Below, piece after piece: positions 25,920 to 35,507 of a stretch of 64,000 nucleotides of DNA. The position numbers and the translations under genes were made by a program. The notes under the pieces are model-generated. The model was not told the DNA's origin, did no database searches, and saw nothing but the letters and a program-made list of their open reading frames with translations. Origin of the DNA: Tabrizicola sp. (GTDB taxonomy: Bacteria; Pseudomonadota; Alphaproteobacteria; Rhodobacterales; Rhodobacteraceae); assembly GCF_016793705.1 (NCBI RefSeq), contig NZ_JAEULO010000040.1, forward strand, positions 22,986 through 86,985, in the 5' to 3' direction. Every line of letters begins with the position of its first letter. Positions within the stretch are counted from its first letter, which is position 1.

Positions 25920-26738
25920 ATGCCAGATCTTGCCACCGCCCTGCCGATGCTTGCCGTCCTTCTCGTCATCGGCGCCTTCGCCGGCGTGGTCGGCGGCCTC
26001 CTCGGCGTCGGCGGCGGGATCGTGCTGGTCCCGGCCTTCTTCTACGCTTTCGGCCATCTCGGCTTCGGCGGCGACCGCCTGATGCAGATCTGCGTCGCCA
26101 CCTCAATGGCCACCATCGTCATCACCTCGCTGCGCTCCGTCTCCTCGCACAACAGGAAGGGCGCGGTGGACTGGGAGGTGCTGAAGACATGGGGTCCGGC
26201 GCTGGTGATCGCCGCCGCCGTGGGCACCTTCGTCGCGGGCAAGGTCTCGTCGATGACCCTGCAAGCGGTCTTCGGCGCGCTTGCGGGCCTCGCCGGCCTC
26301 TGGATGGCCTTCGGGCGCGAGGACTGGCGCCTGGGCGAGCACATGCCCGGCCAGCCGGTCCGCAGCCTTCTGGCCGGGGCCGTGGGCTTCTTCTCCGCCA
26401 TGATGGGCATCGGCGGCGGCACTTTCGGCGTGCCGCTGATGACGCTCTACGCCATGCCGATCCACCGCGCTGTCGCCACAGCCTCGGGCTTCGGAGTCCT
26501 CATCGCCGTGCCCTCCGTCCTCGGCTTCCTGCTCCTGCCGGTCGCCGACGCACCGCCCTGGACCATCGGGGCCGTCAACCTCCCCGCCTTCCTCGTCGTC
26601 ATCGGCACCACGCTGATGACCACGCCGCTCGGCGTCCACCTCGCCCATGCGATGAACCCCAAGCCGCTGAAACGCGCCTTCGCCGTCTTCCTGACCCTCG
26701 TCGCGCTGAACATGCTGCGGAAGGTGCTGGGGTGGTAG
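25920..26738 (+). CDS. TSUP-family permease (TauE/SafE)
   Basis: 272 residues with eight or so membrane helices. The two family repeats are visible: GVVGGLLGVGGGIVLVPAFFYAFG in the first half and FFSAMMGIGGGTFGVPLMTLYAMP in the second. Members move sulfite, sulfoacetate or other small anions. It is divergent from the MFS gene, and the next gene starts within its last codons (GTG 26732). Confidence 0.92.
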   Translation: MPDLATALPMLAVLLVIGAFAGVVGGLLGVGGGIVLVPAFFYAFGHLGFGGDRLMQICVATSMATIVITSLRSVSSHNRKGAVDWEVLKTWGPALVIAAAVGTFVAGKVSSMTLQAVFGALAGLAGLWMAFGREDWRLGEHMPGQPVRSLLAGAVGFFSAMMGIGGGTFGVPLMTLYAMPIHRAVATASGFGVLIAVPSVLGFLLLPVADAPPWTIGAVNLPAFLVVIGTTLMTTPLGVHLAHAMNPKPLKRAFAVFLTLVALNMLRKVLGW

Positions 26739-27484
26739 AGGCGGACGGAGAGGGGGGCTGGCGCCGCATCGGCCCTCACCCGGCCATCGCCGCCTGGGCA
26801 AGGGCTGCCCGCACCGCCGCGCTCCATACCCTCGCCACCACCGCTGAAGATTGGCGCTGCGGCGGCACCTGGTTTGTCGGCGTCGATGCGCTCCCCAATG
26901 CACCGGACGGCAGCATCGACGCGACCCCGTTCCCCTGGGGCGCGCTGCCCCTGACCCCCGAGCCCCTGCACCCTGCCCAGCTCTCGGTGATCCGCCCCGG
27001 CTACCCGCAGCCCTCGCCCGAGGAGACCCCCGCCGCCTTCGCCTTCCGCCGCGACCGCGATGCCGCCCATCTCGACGGTCTCCTCCCCATCGGCCCGGAA
27101 AAACGGAGGATGGTCAGGGAACCCCACGCCTGGATCCTCGGCCTGCCGCTCAACGACAGCCCGGCCTCGCCCCTCACCGTCTGGGAGGGCAGCCATGGAA
27201 TCCTTCGCGCCGCCCTCCGCAAAGCCCTGGACCCCCACCCACCCGCAACCTGGGGCGAGATCGACATCACCGAAGCCTATCAGGCCGCGCGGAAAGAGAT
27301 CTTCGCCATCTGCCGCCGGATCGAGCTTCCCGCCCGCCCGGGCGAGGTCACGCTGCTGCACCGCCTCGCTCTGCACGGGGTCGCATGCTGGAAGCCGCAC
27401 GACGAAGCCCCGCCCGAAGGCCGGATGATCGCCTATTTCCGCCCGCAACTCGCCTCGGTCGAAGCCTGGCTCGCGCTGCACTGA
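26732..27484 (+). CDS. Hypothetical protein, possible phytanoyl-CoA-dioxygenase-like Fe(II)/2-oxoglutarate oxygenase
   Basis: 250 residues if it starts at the GTG overlapping the TSUP stop. No family is certain. Features resembling PhyH-type oxygenases are an H-x-D pair in DAAHLDGLLP, a WEGSHGILR segment, a distal His in LLHRLALHG and Arg in GRMIAYFRP. These would form the 2-His-1-carboxylate iron site and the 2-oxoglutarate Arg. The order and spacing fit, but the assignment rests on these motifs only. Overlap with the TSUP gene suggests coupled translation. Confidence 0.55.
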   Translation: MVEADGEGGWRRIGPHPAIAAWARAARTAALHTLATTAEDWRCGGTWFVGVDALPNAPDGSIDATPFPWGALPLTPEPLHPAQLSVIRPGYPQPSPEETPAAFAFRRDRDAAHLDGLLPIGPEKRRMVREPHAWILGLPLNDSPASPLTVWEGSHGILRAALRKALDPHPPATWGEIDITEAYQAARKEIFAICRRIELPARPGEVTLLHRLALHGVACWKPHDEAPPEGRMIAYFRPQLASVEAWLALH

Positions 27485-27504
27485 TTTTCTGTCCCGAAGT
27501 ATCC

Positions 27505-27529
27505 TGGGGGTTTGGGGGTGAAACCCCCA
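27505..27529 (+). terminator. Hairpin terminator
   Basis: TGGGGGTTT-GGGGGTG-AAACCCCCA forms a perfect nine-base stem with a seven-base loop shortly after the preceding gene's stop. It probably ends the TSUP operon and lies before the convergent DUF1289 gene. Confidence 0.55.
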
Positions 27530-27598
27530 TCCGGAGACAAGCGGGCGAAGTCCCGCGCAGGCGACCTGAAGACTCCGTGCCGAAGGCACTCCGCCCGA

Positions 27599-27847
27599 TC
27601 AGCGCTCCAGCCGGGCCATCCGCCCGCCGCGCCGCTTCGCCAGCCGGGGCGCGCGCGACGGCAACTCCGCCATCACCGCCGCCCGCTCCTCATGCGTCAT
27701 CCGCGACCAGCCGGAGATTTCCTCGATCGACCGCATGCAGCCGACGCAGATCCGTTCCTCGGGATGCACGACGCAAAGCCTGACGCAAGGCGAAGCGATC
27801 TCGTCGCGTTTCCAGACGTCGTCCTTCACGGGTTCACCTTCAGCCAA
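27599..27847 (-). CDS. DUF1289 domain protein
   Basis: 82 residues. The DUF1289 core is clear: [26 protein letters not shown] then [14 protein letters not shown], with four cysteines (C-x3-C and C-x2-C) likely to bind a metal or Fe-S cluster. Function unknown. It overlaps the end of ruvX by eight bases, so it is the last gene of the ccmI-ruvX operon. Confidence 0.9.
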   Translation of the reverse strand: MAEGEPVKDDVWKRDEIASPCVRLCVVHPEERICVGCMRSIEEISGWSRMTHEERAAVMAELPSRAPRLAKRRGGRMARLER

Positions 27848-28307
27848 GATACGCCATCCGGTCCAGCGCGCCTTGCAGGATATATCCGGCAGCCACCTGG
27901 TCGATCACCGCTTTCCGACGCTTTCGCGACGTATCCGCCTCAAGAAGTGCCCTTTCTGCCGCAACCGTCGACAGACGCTCATCCCAATAGCAGATCGGCA
28001 GGGCCGTCAACTTCTCCAGGTTCCGCGCAAAGGCTTGAGTCGCCTGCACCCTCGGGCCGACCGAACCATCCATGTTCAACGGCAATCCCAGCACGATCCC
28101 GCTGGCCCCCCGCGCCTCCAGAAGTGCCAGCAGCCTACCCGCATCCAGCGTGAACTTCTCGCGCCGGATCACCTCGATCGGAGTTGCCACTTGCCGCCGC
28201 AGGTCCGACAGCGCGACGCCGATGGTCTTGTCGCCCAGGTCCAGCCCGGCAATCGCCCGCATCGGGGGCAGGGCGGCCAGGAACTCCTCCACGCTCGCGC
28301 AGATCAC
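27840..28307 (-). CDS. ruvX: RuvX/YqgF RNase-H-fold nuclease
   Basis: 155 residues. The N-terminal catalytic Asp is in [17 protein letters not shown], and the second acidic sites are in [12 protein letters not shown] and the C-terminal [12 protein letters not shown]...[11 protein letters not shown], all YqgF signatures. It processes the 5' end of 16S rRNA precursors and has been called a putative Holliday-junction resolvase. Its start overlaps the ccmI stop by four bases. Confidence 0.95.
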   Translation of the reverse strand: MICASVEEFLAALPPMRAIAGLDLGDKTIGVALSDLRRQVATPIEVIRREKFTLDAGRLLALLEARGASGIVLGLPLNMDGSVGPRVQATQAFARNLEKLTALPICYWDERLSTVAAERALLEADTSRKRRKAVIDQVAAGYILQGALDRMAYLG

Positions 28308-29455
28308 GGGGTCAGCCCGCTTTCGACCGCCGCCTGCTTCAGGAAGGACAGCTCTGCCGGTCGCCCCTCGAACCGGGCCTTCGCCTCGTCATAGATCTTC
28401 TGCGCCTCGTCCGTCCGCTCCAGCACCGTCAGCGAGCGGATCAGCCGGTCCCATTCCTCCACCGTGCCGCCCTCGGTCGCCAGCCGGTCGTTGAGCTGCG
28501 CCACCATGCCTTCGGGCGTCATCCCCTCCGGCGCTTCCAGCGTATCCGGCAGGGCATAGCGAATGCCCGCCAGCGCCGCGACCTGTTCGATGCGCTCGCG
28601 GATCGAGCCGACCCAGGGCGACCCAGGCATTCCGTGCTCGGCCAGCGGGCGCCAGAAGCGGAACGCCTGGTCGTAGCGCCCGCCCTGCAGGAACATCTCG
28701 CCCACCAGATAGCGCGACAGCTCGTTGCCCATGTCGCGCTCAAGGCTCGCGCGCAGCTCCGCCTCGGCCTCGGGCGAGACATAGCCCTGCGCCTCGGCCA
28801 CCAGAGCCAGCGCCAGGTTGGCGTGGTCATTGGCCGAAGCCTCGTCGCCCCGCAGGGCCAGGATGCGTTCCTGCACCCGGACGGCGGCCTGCATCTCGCC
28901 CGCCTCGAAGCGGGTGCGGAACTCGGCCAGCAAGGCCGCAGGGTCGGTGATTGCCGACAAATCGTCGGCCAGCTTCTCGTCCAGCGCCGCGTCCCTCGGC
29001 GTCTTCAGCTGTTCCAGCTCCGCCGCCTGAGACGGTCGCGCCGCAATCCCGGCATCCAGCGCCTCCAGCCGGGGGATCAGTGCCATGTCGGGATAGCCCG
29101 GCGCGCCGAGCCACCAGTAGGCGGCAAGCCCGCCCGGCACCACCAGCGCCAGAATCAACGCCACCAGCGCCGCGACTCCGTCACTGTCCCTCGCAGCCCC
29201 GCGCGCCCCGCGTGCCCGGTCGGCCTCGATCACCCGCTTGCCGATTTCCGCCCGCAGCCGCTTGGCGTCCTCGGACCCGAGCGTGCCCCGCGACAGGTCG
29301 CGCTCGATCTCGGCCAGCTGGTCCTTGTAGACGGCAAGGTCGGCCTCTGCGCTCTCAGCGCCCGGCCTCGGCGCCCGCCGCAGCGCCGCGACCAGCACGG
29401 CGGCGACCAGAAGCGCCAGGCTGGCGGCCACTGCCCAGAAACCCCAGCCTGTCAT
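28304..29455 (-). CDS. ccmI: Cytochrome c maturation protein CcmI (CycH)
   Basis: 383 residues. Two membrane helices at the N-terminus ([25 protein letters not shown] and, after a coiled loop with [41 protein letters not shown]), then a periplasmic TPR-containing domain. The [15 protein letters not shown] motif is diagnostic of CcmI. It presents apocytochrome c to the haem lyase. ATG 29455 gives the canonical start; a longer frame upstream is not homologous. Confidence 0.93.
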   Translation of the reverse strand: MTGWGFWAVAASLALLVAAVLVAALRRAPRPGAESAEADLAVYKDQLAEIERDLSRGTLGSEDAKRLRAEIGKRVIEADRARGARGAARDSDGVAALVALILALVVPGGLAAYWWLGAPGYPDMALIPRLEALDAGIAARPSQAAELEQLKTPRDAALDEKLADDLSAITDPAALLAEFRTRFEAGEMQAAVRVQERILALRGDEASANDHANLALALVAEAQGYVSPEAEAELRASLERDMGNELSRYLVGEMFLQGGRYDQAFRFWRPLAEHGMPGSPWVGSIRERIEQVAALAGIRYALPDTLEAPEGMTPEGMVAQLNDRLATEGGTVEEWDRLIRSLTVLERTDEAQKIYDEAKARFEGRPAELSFLKQAAVESGLTP

Positions 29456-29620
29456 GCCCCGCCTCGTCCGTCGTCCGCAATGTCCGCGCGGGAAGCCCCG
29501 CGCCTGTTCCGGCCCCACATAGTCGTTTCACCCCTCCCGAGAAAGGGGCATTCGGCCGCAGCGCCCCGCCCGCAGGCCCGCGACAGCGATACCTCCCGCC
29601 GAATGTCGCAATTTTCCCGA

Positions 29621-29648
29621 TTGTGCCGCAGAAAGGTGCGGCTATAAC
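29621..29648 (+). promoter_or_regulatory. Candidate promoter of the sarcosine oxidase operon
   Basis: TTGTGC (29621-29626) and TATAAC (29643-29648) are separated by 16 bases, 66 bases upstream of soxB. Both boxes are near-consensus sigma70 hexamers. No activator site was recognised in the 258-base gap. Confidence 0.4.
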
Positions 29649-29713
29649 CCGCAACCGATCCAAGAAAACACTGCCGGAGTCCCCCGGCCCGTTCCGTCCG
29701 ACATGAGGCCCCG

Positions 29714-30961
29714 ATGAAGCGCTATTCGGTCTTTGCCATCGCCCGCGAAGCAATCCGCTACCACATGGGCTGGGAACGCGCCTGGGCCTCGCCGGAACCG
29801 AAACCCGCCTATGACGCGATCATCGTGGGGGCAGGGGGCCACGGCCTCGCCACCGCATACTACCTCGGCAAGAACTTCGGCATCACCAATGTTGCCATCA
29901 TCGAGAAGGGCTGGCTCGGCGGCGGCAACACCGGGCGCAACACCACGATCATCCGCTCGAACTACCTCCAGGACCCTTCCGCCGCGATCTACGAAAAGGC
30001 CCGCAGCCTGTACGAGACGCTGAGCCAGGACCTGAACTACAACGTCATGTTCTCGCCCCGCGGCGTGATGATGCTGGCCCAGACCCATCATGAGGTCCGC
30101 GGCTATCTCCGGACGGCGCACGCCAACGCCCTGCAAGGCGTTTCGACCGAATTCATCACCCCGCAGCGGGTGAAGGAACTGTGCCCGATCCTGAACATCG
30201 ACGGGCCCCGCTACCCCGTCCTCGGCGCGCTCTGGCAGCCGCGCGGCGGCACCGGGCGGCACGATGCCGTCGCCTGGGGCTATGCCCGCGCCTGTTCGGC
30301 GATGGGAATGCACATCATCCAGAACTGCGAAGTGAAGGGCGTCCGGTCGGAAAACGGCCAGGTGTCGGGCGTCGACACCACCAAGGGCTTCATCGGCTGC
30401 AAGAAGCTCGGCATCGTCGTCGCGGGCCACTCCGGCCAGCTGGCCGAGATGGCGGGCTTCCGTCTGCCCATTGAAGCGGTCGCCCTCCAGGCCCTCGTCT
30501 CGGAACCGATCAAGCCCTGCATGGATGTGGTCGTCATGGCCAACACCGTCCACGGCTACATGAGCCAGTCCGACAAGGGCGAGATGGTGATCGGCGGCGG
30601 CACCGACGGCTTCAACAACTACACGCAGCGCGGCAGCTTCCACCATATCGAGGAAACCCTCCGCGCGCTGGTGGAAACCTTCCCGATCATCAGCCGCCTC
30701 AAGATGCTGCGCCAGTGGGGCGGCATTGTCGACATGACCGGCGACCGCTCGCCCCTGATCTCGAAGACCCCGCTCGGCAACTGCTTCATCAACTGCGGCT
30801 GGGGCACCGGCGGGTTCAAGGCGATCCCCGGTTCCGGCTGGGCCATGGCCGAGCTGATGGCCAAGGGCGAACCCGGTCCCCTGGCCGAGGACTTCAACAT
30901 GTGGCGTTTCAAGGACGGCCAGTTCATCGACGAAAGCGTCGCCGCCGGGGTGGCGCACTGA
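29714..30961 (+). CDS. soxB: Sarcosine oxidase beta subunit
   Basis: 415 residues. Rossmann motif IIVGAGGHGLATAYYLGK, then LGGGNTGRNTTIIRSNYL, and the R-H-D of GGTGRHDAVAWGYA, whose His is the covalent FMN site in heterotetrameric sarcosine oxidases. The C-terminus has GWGTGGFKAIPGSGWAMAEL. With the alpha, gamma and delta subunits it oxidises sarcosine to glycine, passing the methyl carbon to tetrahydrofolate and electrons to oxygen. Unlike the usual soxB-D-A-G order, two unrelated genes follow before soxD. Confidence 0.96.
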   Translation: MKRYSVFAIAREAIRYHMGWERAWASPEPKPAYDAIIVGAGGHGLATAYYLGKNFGITNVAIIEKGWLGGGNTGRNTTIIRSNYLQDPSAAIYEKARSLYETLSQDLNYNVMFSPRGVMMLAQTHHEVRGYLRTAHANALQGVSTEFITPQRVKELCPILNIDGPRYPVLGALWQPRGGTGRHDAVAWGYARACSAMGMHIIQNCEVKGVRSENGQVSGVDTTKGFIGCKKLGIVVAGHSGQLAEMAGFRLPIEAVALQALVSEPIKPCMDVVVMANTVHGYMSQSDKGEMVIGGGTDGFNNYTQRGSFHHIEETLRALVETFPIISRLKMLRQWGGIVDMTGDRSPLISKTPLGNCFINCGWGTGGFKAIPGSGWAMAELMAKGEPGPLAEDFNMWRFKDGQFIDESVAAGVAH

Positions 30962-31064
30962 TGCATTCCCGTCGGCAACTCCTTGCCGATCCCCGGCCCG
31001 GGCGGAACCCCCCGCCCGCGGCCAAGGTTTCCATGCCAGTTTACAACAGCATGGAGACACTCCA

Positions 31065-31424
31065 ATGGCCGATCAAGACCAATACAAGACCTACGTCCGT
31101 GAAACCCGGACGACCGAATCCTCCGGCAGCAGCATGGCGCTCATCGTCGGGGGCCTTGTCGTCGCGGTGGGCTTCATCCTGTGGCTCGTCTTCGGTGGGC
31201 CGGCCCCGGTCGGCACGACCGACCCGGTGTCCGACACCACCAACGTCACCATCGAGCCATCCGCGGCTCCGACCGAGCCCACGGTCGACGTCACCATCGA
31301 CCCGGCCCCCGACGCGGCCGCTCCGCTCGAGACGGCACCGGCCGATGACGCGGCTGCGCCTACCGACGACGCCGCCGAACCGGCTGCCCCTGCCGAGCCT
31401 GCCACGCCTCCGGCCAACCCGTAA
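31065..31424 (+). CDS. Small membrane protein with acidic Ala/Pro-rich tail, unknown function
   Basis: 119 residues with one membrane helix (SMALIVGGLVVAVGFILWLVFGG, about 23-45). A low-complexity Ala/Pro/Asp/Thr tail follows (for example DDAAAPTDDAAEPAAPAEPA), presumably periplasmic. No domain recognised. It lies between soxB and the FkbM-like gene inside the sox operon. GGAG precedes the start at a suitable distance. A strong hairpin follows its stop. Confidence 0.7.
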   Translation: MADQDQYKTYVRETRTTESSGSSMALIVGGLVVAVGFILWLVFGGPAPVGTTDPVSDTTNVTIEPSAAPTEPTVDVTIDPAPDAAAPLETAPADDAAAPTDDAAEPAAPAEPATPPANP

Positions 31425-31430
31425 TCTCTC

Positions 31431-31462
31431 CTGCGGCGCGCGCGCGCCTGCGCGCGCCGCAG
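31431..31462 (+). terminator. Very strong GC hairpin inside the sox operon
   Basis: CTGCGGCGCGCGC-GCGCCT-GCGCGCGCCGCAG is a perfect 13-base stem with a six-base loop directly after the small membrane-protein gene and 17 bases before the next start. No T-run follows. It may attenuate or process the message between soxB and the later subunits. Confidence 0.55.
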
Positions 31463-31478
31463 CCTCCGGGGTCCGGCC

Positions 31479-32234
31479 ATGATCCGCGACCTCGGCCCCT
31501 ATGTCCCGAAACGCGCACACAAGCTGGATGCGCCGATCCTGACCATGCTTCTGAACGGGGTCCACGACCACCATCGCGGGCAGGTCTTCGTGGTGCAGGT
31601 CGGCGCGGGCAACGGCGCGACCGGCCTTCCCCTCCTGCCGCGCTTCCGGGATCACGGCTGGTCCGGCCTCCTCATCGAACCGCAGCCGCAGAACTTTGCG
31701 CAGCTCGACGCTCTGCACGCGAACGGCGAGCGGGTCGCCGTGCTGAACCTCGGCATCTCCGATATCTCGGCTAACCTGCCACTGCACTCCCTCTCGGCCG
31801 AAGGCGAGGCACGGAACCGTCGCGCACCCCGGGGCCGGGCCTCGCTGATCCGCGACCGCATCGCCACACCCGGCATCCGCCCCGATGACATCGCCAGCAC
31901 CGAAGTACCCTTCCTGCGCATGGACACCGTGCTGGCAGAGCTGGGCATCGACAGCGTCCAGCTGCTGGCGGTCAACGCCGGCGGACACGAGGCGCAGGTG
32001 CTTTCCAGCTTCGACCTCGCCGCGCTCAACCCCTCGCTGGTCCTCGTCCAGTCCACCCCTGGCACCGCTGCCGACGACGCCTGCACCACCGCCCTGACCG
32101 CCGCCAGCCTGCACCCGTTCCGCATCGCGGGCTGGCTGGCGGGCCTTGCCCCCAACCGACTTGCCGTCCCGCTGGAAGAGCTGCTGACCTTCTTCCGCAA
32201 GGGCCTCGGCGCCCCGCAGGACACCGAAGAATGA
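31479..32234 (+). CDS. FkbM-like methyltransferase, possibly degenerate
   Basis: 251 residues. The SAM-binding start VVQVGAGNGATGLPLL and the later RMDTVLAELGIDSVQLLAVNAGGHEAQVLSSFDL..NPSLVLVQ follow the FkbM layout. In FkbM proteins the last segment usually reads hxKhDhEGaE; here the Asp and Glu are replaced (AVNAGG), so activity is doubtful or altered. It sits between soxB and soxD, and a methyl-transfer role in methylamine metabolism is possible but unproven. FkbM enzymes usually act on sugars or lipids. Confidence 0.7.
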   Translation: MIRDLGPYVPKRAHKLDAPILTMLLNGVHDHHRGQVFVVQVGAGNGATGLPLLPRFRDHGWSGLLIEPQPQNFAQLDALHANGERVAVLNLGISDISANLPLHSLSAEGEARNRRAPRGRASLIRDRIATPGIRPDDIASTEVPFLRMDTVLAELGIDSVQLLAVNAGGHEAQVLSSFDLAALNPSLVLVQSTPGTAADDACTTALTAASLHPFRIAGWLAGLAPNRLAVPLEELLTFFRKGLGAPQDTEE

Positions 32235-32259
32235 CCCCCGCACAACTGGGAAGACCCTC

Positions 32260-32595
32260 ATGCTGATCCTCGAATGCCCCTACTGCGGCGTGAAGGCCGA
32301 AGAGACCGAGCTTTCCCCCGGCTACGAGGCGCATCTGAAGCGCTTCGGCCCCGGCTCCTCGCCCGAGGAGTTCGAGGCCTACATGTTCGCCCGCAAGAAC
32401 CCCAAGGGCGTCCACTTCGAACGCTGGCGCCATACCTACGGCTGCGGGAAGTGGTTCCTCGCCGCCCGCTGCACCGCTACGCTGGAGGTTTTCGGAACCT
32501 ACCCCGCGCAGGTCTCCGAACCCCCTGCCGACATCATCGCCAAGATCCAGGCCCGTCGACCCGACTGGCGGCCTGACTGGAAGGACATGAAATGA
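32260..32595 (+). CDS. soxD: Sarcosine oxidase delta subunit
   Basis: 111 residues. The zinc-binding pattern is visible: CPYCG at residues 6-10 and the later RHTYGCGKWF supplying His and Cys. It is the small zinc subunit of heterotetrameric sarcosine oxidase. Its stop overlaps the soxA start (ATGA at 32592). Confidence 0.95.
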   Translation: MLILECPYCGVKAEETELSPGYEAHLKRFGPGSSPEEFEAYMFARKNPKGVHFERWRHTYGCGKWFLAARCTATLEVFGTYPAQVSEPPADIIAKIQARRPDWRPDWKDMK

Positions 32596-35507
32596 GCACG
32601 CGTCTCGCCAAGGGCGGCCGGTTGATCGACCGCACCGCGCCCGTCGAATTCACCTTCAACGGCAAGCGCCTCAAGGGCTTCCAGGGCGACACCCTCGCCG
32701 CGGGCCTCCTGGCCAACGATCAGGTCATGGTCGGCCGCAGCTTCAAGTACCACCGCCCGCGCGGCATCGTCGCCTCGGGGCCGGAAGAGCCGAACGCGCT
32801 CGTCAACCTTGGGCTCGGCGCACGGCTGGAGCCGAACCAGCGCACCACCACGACGGAGCTGTTCGATGGGCTCGACTCCACCAGCCAGAACCACTGGCCG
32901 TCGCTGGAATTCGACGTGGGCGTGGTGAACAACTACGTCGCCCGCTTCCTGCCCGCGGGCTTCTACTACAAGACCTTCATCCACCCGCGCCCGTTCTGGA
33001 AACACGTCTTCGAGCCGATCATCCGCCGCTCGGCAGGTCTCGGCAAGGCACCGACCGAAGGCGACGCCGACCGCTACGAACAGGCCTATGCCTTCTGCGA
33101 CGTGCTGGTGATCGGGGCGGGGGTCGCAGGCCTCAAGGCCGCGAAGGCCGCGGCCGACAAGGGCCAGCGCGTCATCCTGCTGGAACAGGCCCCGACCCTT
33201 GGCGGCCGTGCTCCGGTCGACCAGACTGAGGTCGACGGCCAGCCGGTCGAAGCCTGGCTCTCCGCCATGGAATCCGACCTCGCCGCCCGCGACAACGTCA
33301 CCATCCGCACCCGCACCTGCGGCTTCGGCGTCTATGACCACGGCTATGTCCTCGCCGACGAGCGCGTCGCCGACCATACCCCCGGCGATGGCCGACCGAA
33401 GCATCGGCTCTGGCGCATCCGCGCGGGCAGGATCGTCAGCGCGACCGGCGCCATCGAACGCCCGCTCAGCTTTGCCGGAAACGACATCCCCGGCGTGATG
33501 CTGGCCGGGGCCATGCGCGACTATGTGGTGAACTACGCCGTCTCGCCCGGCGACCGGACCGTCGTCGTCACCAACAACGACAGCGCCTACCAGACCGCCC
33601 TTGCGCTGAAGGCCGCGGGCCTCGACGTGCCCGCCATCCTCGACGCCCGCGACCAGGCCACCGGCCCGCTGCCCGAGGCCGCCCGCGCCGCGGGCATCCG
33701 CGTCCTGACGGGCAAGGCCATCGCCAAGGTCAAGGGGGCCAAGCGCGTGACCGGCGTCACCGTCTGCGCCCAGGCGGGCGAGGGGGCGGTGCAGGAGGAG
33801 ATTCCTTGCGAGGCCGTCGCCATGTCCGGCGGCTGGTCCCCTGTCGTCCACCTGTGGAGCCATTGCGGCGGCAAGCTTCTCTGGGACGACACCATCTCCG
33901 CCTTCGTCCCCGACCCGGCCCGCCCGCCGCTGAACCACGACGGCTCGGCAATGGTCGAGGTTGTCGGCGCCGCCTCGGGCGATCTCACCCTGGACGGCAA
34001 GCCGACGATCCCGCCGGTCTGGGTCATGCCACAAGGCGCACCCATCGCCTATCGCAACAAGATGTGGCTCGACTACCAGAACGACGTGAAGGTCTCTGAC
34101 GTGCAGCTTGCCGCGCGCGAGGGCTATCTCAGCGTCGAACATACCAAACGCTACACCACGCTCGGCATGGCGACCGACCAGGGAAAACTGTCGAACATCA
34201 ACGGCCTCGCCATCCTCGCCGATGCGCAGGGCTCGCAAATCCCGCAGGTCGGCACCACCACCTTCCGCCCGCCCTACACGCCTGTCACCATCGGCGCGCT
34301 GGCCGGGGAATCGCGCGGCGAGATCTTCCAGCCGCTCCGCCGCACGCCGATGCACGAAGCACACGAAGCGGCGGGCGCCTATTTTGAACCCGTCGGCCTC
34401 TGGCGCCGCCCCTACTGCTACCCGCGCGCCGGGGAAACGCACGAACAGGCCGTCCACCGCGAGGTCACGAACACCCGCACCAACCTTGGCCTCCTTGACG
34501 CCTCCACCCTCGGCAAGATCATCGTCAAGGGCCCCGATGCGGGCCGCTTCCTCGACATGCTCTACACCGGCGTCATGTCCACGCTGCCGGTCGGCAAGTG
34601 CCGCTACGGCTTGATGTGCAACGAGCAGGGCTTCCTTTCCGACGACGGTGTCGTCGCGCGGATCGACGAGGACACCTGGCTTTGCCACACCACCTCCGGC
34701 GGGGCCGACCGCATCCACGCCTGGATGGAAGACTGGCTGCAATGCGAATGGTGGGACTGGAAGGTCTACACCGCCAACGTGACCGAACAATACGCTCAGG
34801 TTGCCGTGGTCGGCCCGAACGCAAGGAAACTGCTGCAAGTCCTTGGCGGAATGGACGTTTCCAAGGAGACGCTGCCCTTCATGCAATGGGCCGACGGCAC
34901 CCTGGCGGGCTTCCCGGTCCGGGTCTACCGGATCAGCTTCTCGGGCGAACTCAGCTACGAGATCGCCGTCCCCGCCAGCCATGGCGCGGCCTTCTGGGCC
35001 GCCTGTCAGGAAGCCGGAAAGGCTTTGGGTGCAATGCCTTACGGGACGGAGTGCCTGCACGTCATGCGCGCCGAGAAGGGCTTCATCATGATCGGCGATG
35101 AAACCGACGGCACGGTGATCCCGCAGGACCTTGGTCTTGACTGGGCAATCTCGAAGAAGAAGGCCGACTTCCTTGGCAAACGTGGCCAGGAACGCACCTA
35201 CCTCGCCAATCCGGACCGCTGGAAACTGATGGGCTTCGAGACGCTGGACGGCTCGGTCGTCCCGGACGGCGCCTATATCGTCGCCGAGGGGGTGAACGCC
35301 AACGGTCAGCGCAACACGCAAGGGCGCGTGACCTCGACCTACTACTCGCCGACGCTCAAGCGCGGCATCGCCATGGGCCTGCTGAAACAGGGACCTGCGC
35401 GGGTCGGCGAAGTGGTTGAGTTCAACACCGTCGCCGGTGGCACGGTGAAGGCCAAGGTCCGCGACACGGTCTTCTTTGACAAGGATGGGGAGAAGCAGAA
35501 TGTCTGA
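32592..35507 (+). CDS. soxA: Sarcosine oxidase alpha subunit
   Basis: 971 residues, normal length. The N-terminal ferredoxin-like domain (VEFTFNGKRLKGFQGDTLAAGLLAND...SFKYHRPRGIVASGPEEPN) is followed by an NAD-binding Rossmann region (VLVIGAGVAGLKAAKAAADKG, about 172-192) and a C-terminal GcvT/folate domain from about 590 (TRTNLGLLDASTLGKIIVKGPDA). The GcvT part moves the sarcosine methyl carbon to tetrahydrofolate. It overlaps soxD by four bases and soxG by eight. Confidence 0.96.
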   Translation: MSTRLAKGGRLIDRTAPVEFTFNGKRLKGFQGDTLAAGLLANDQVMVGRSFKYHRPRGIVASGPEEPNALVNLGLGARLEPNQRTTTTELFDGLDSTSQNHWPSLEFDVGVVNNYVARFLPAGFYYKTFIHPRPFWKHVFEPIIRRSAGLGKAPTEGDADRYEQAYAFCDVLVIGAGVAGLKAAKAAADKGQRVILLEQAPTLGGRAPVDQTEVDGQPVEAWLSAMESDLAARDNVTIRTRTCGFGVYDHGYVLADERVADHTPGDGRPKHRLWRIRAGRIVSATGAIERPLSFAGNDIPGVMLAGAMRDYVVNYAVSPGDRTVVVTNNDSAYQTALALKAAGLDVPAILDARDQATGPLPEAARAAGIRVLTGKAIAKVKGAKRVTGVTVCAQAGEGAVQEEIPCEAVAMSGGWSPVVHLWSHCGGKLLWDDTISAFVPDPARPPLNHDGSAMVEVVGAASGDLTLDGKPTIPPVWVMPQGAPIAYRNKMWLDYQNDVKVSDVQLAAREGYLSVEHTKRYTTLGMATDQGKLSNINGLAILADAQGSQIPQVGTTTFRPPYTPVTIGALAGESRGEIFQPLRRTPMHEAHEAAGAYFEPVGLWRRPYCYPRAGETHEQAVHREVTNTRTNLGLLDASTLGKIIVKGPDAGRFLDMLYTGVMSTLPVGKCRYGLMCNEQGFLSDDGVVARIDEDTWLCHTTSGGADRIHAWMEDWLQCEWWDWKVYTANVTEQYAQVAVVGPNARKLLQVLGGMDVSKETLPFMQWADGTLAGFPVRVYRISFSGELSYEIAVPASHGAAFWAACQEAGKALGAMPYGTECLHVMRAEKGFIMIGDETDGTVIPQDLGLDWAISKKKADFLGKRGQERTYLANPDRWKLMGFETLDGSVVPDGAYIVAEGVNANGQRNTQGRVTSTYYSPTLKRGIAMGLLKQGPARVGEVVEFNTVAGGTVKAKVRDTVFFDKDGEKQNV

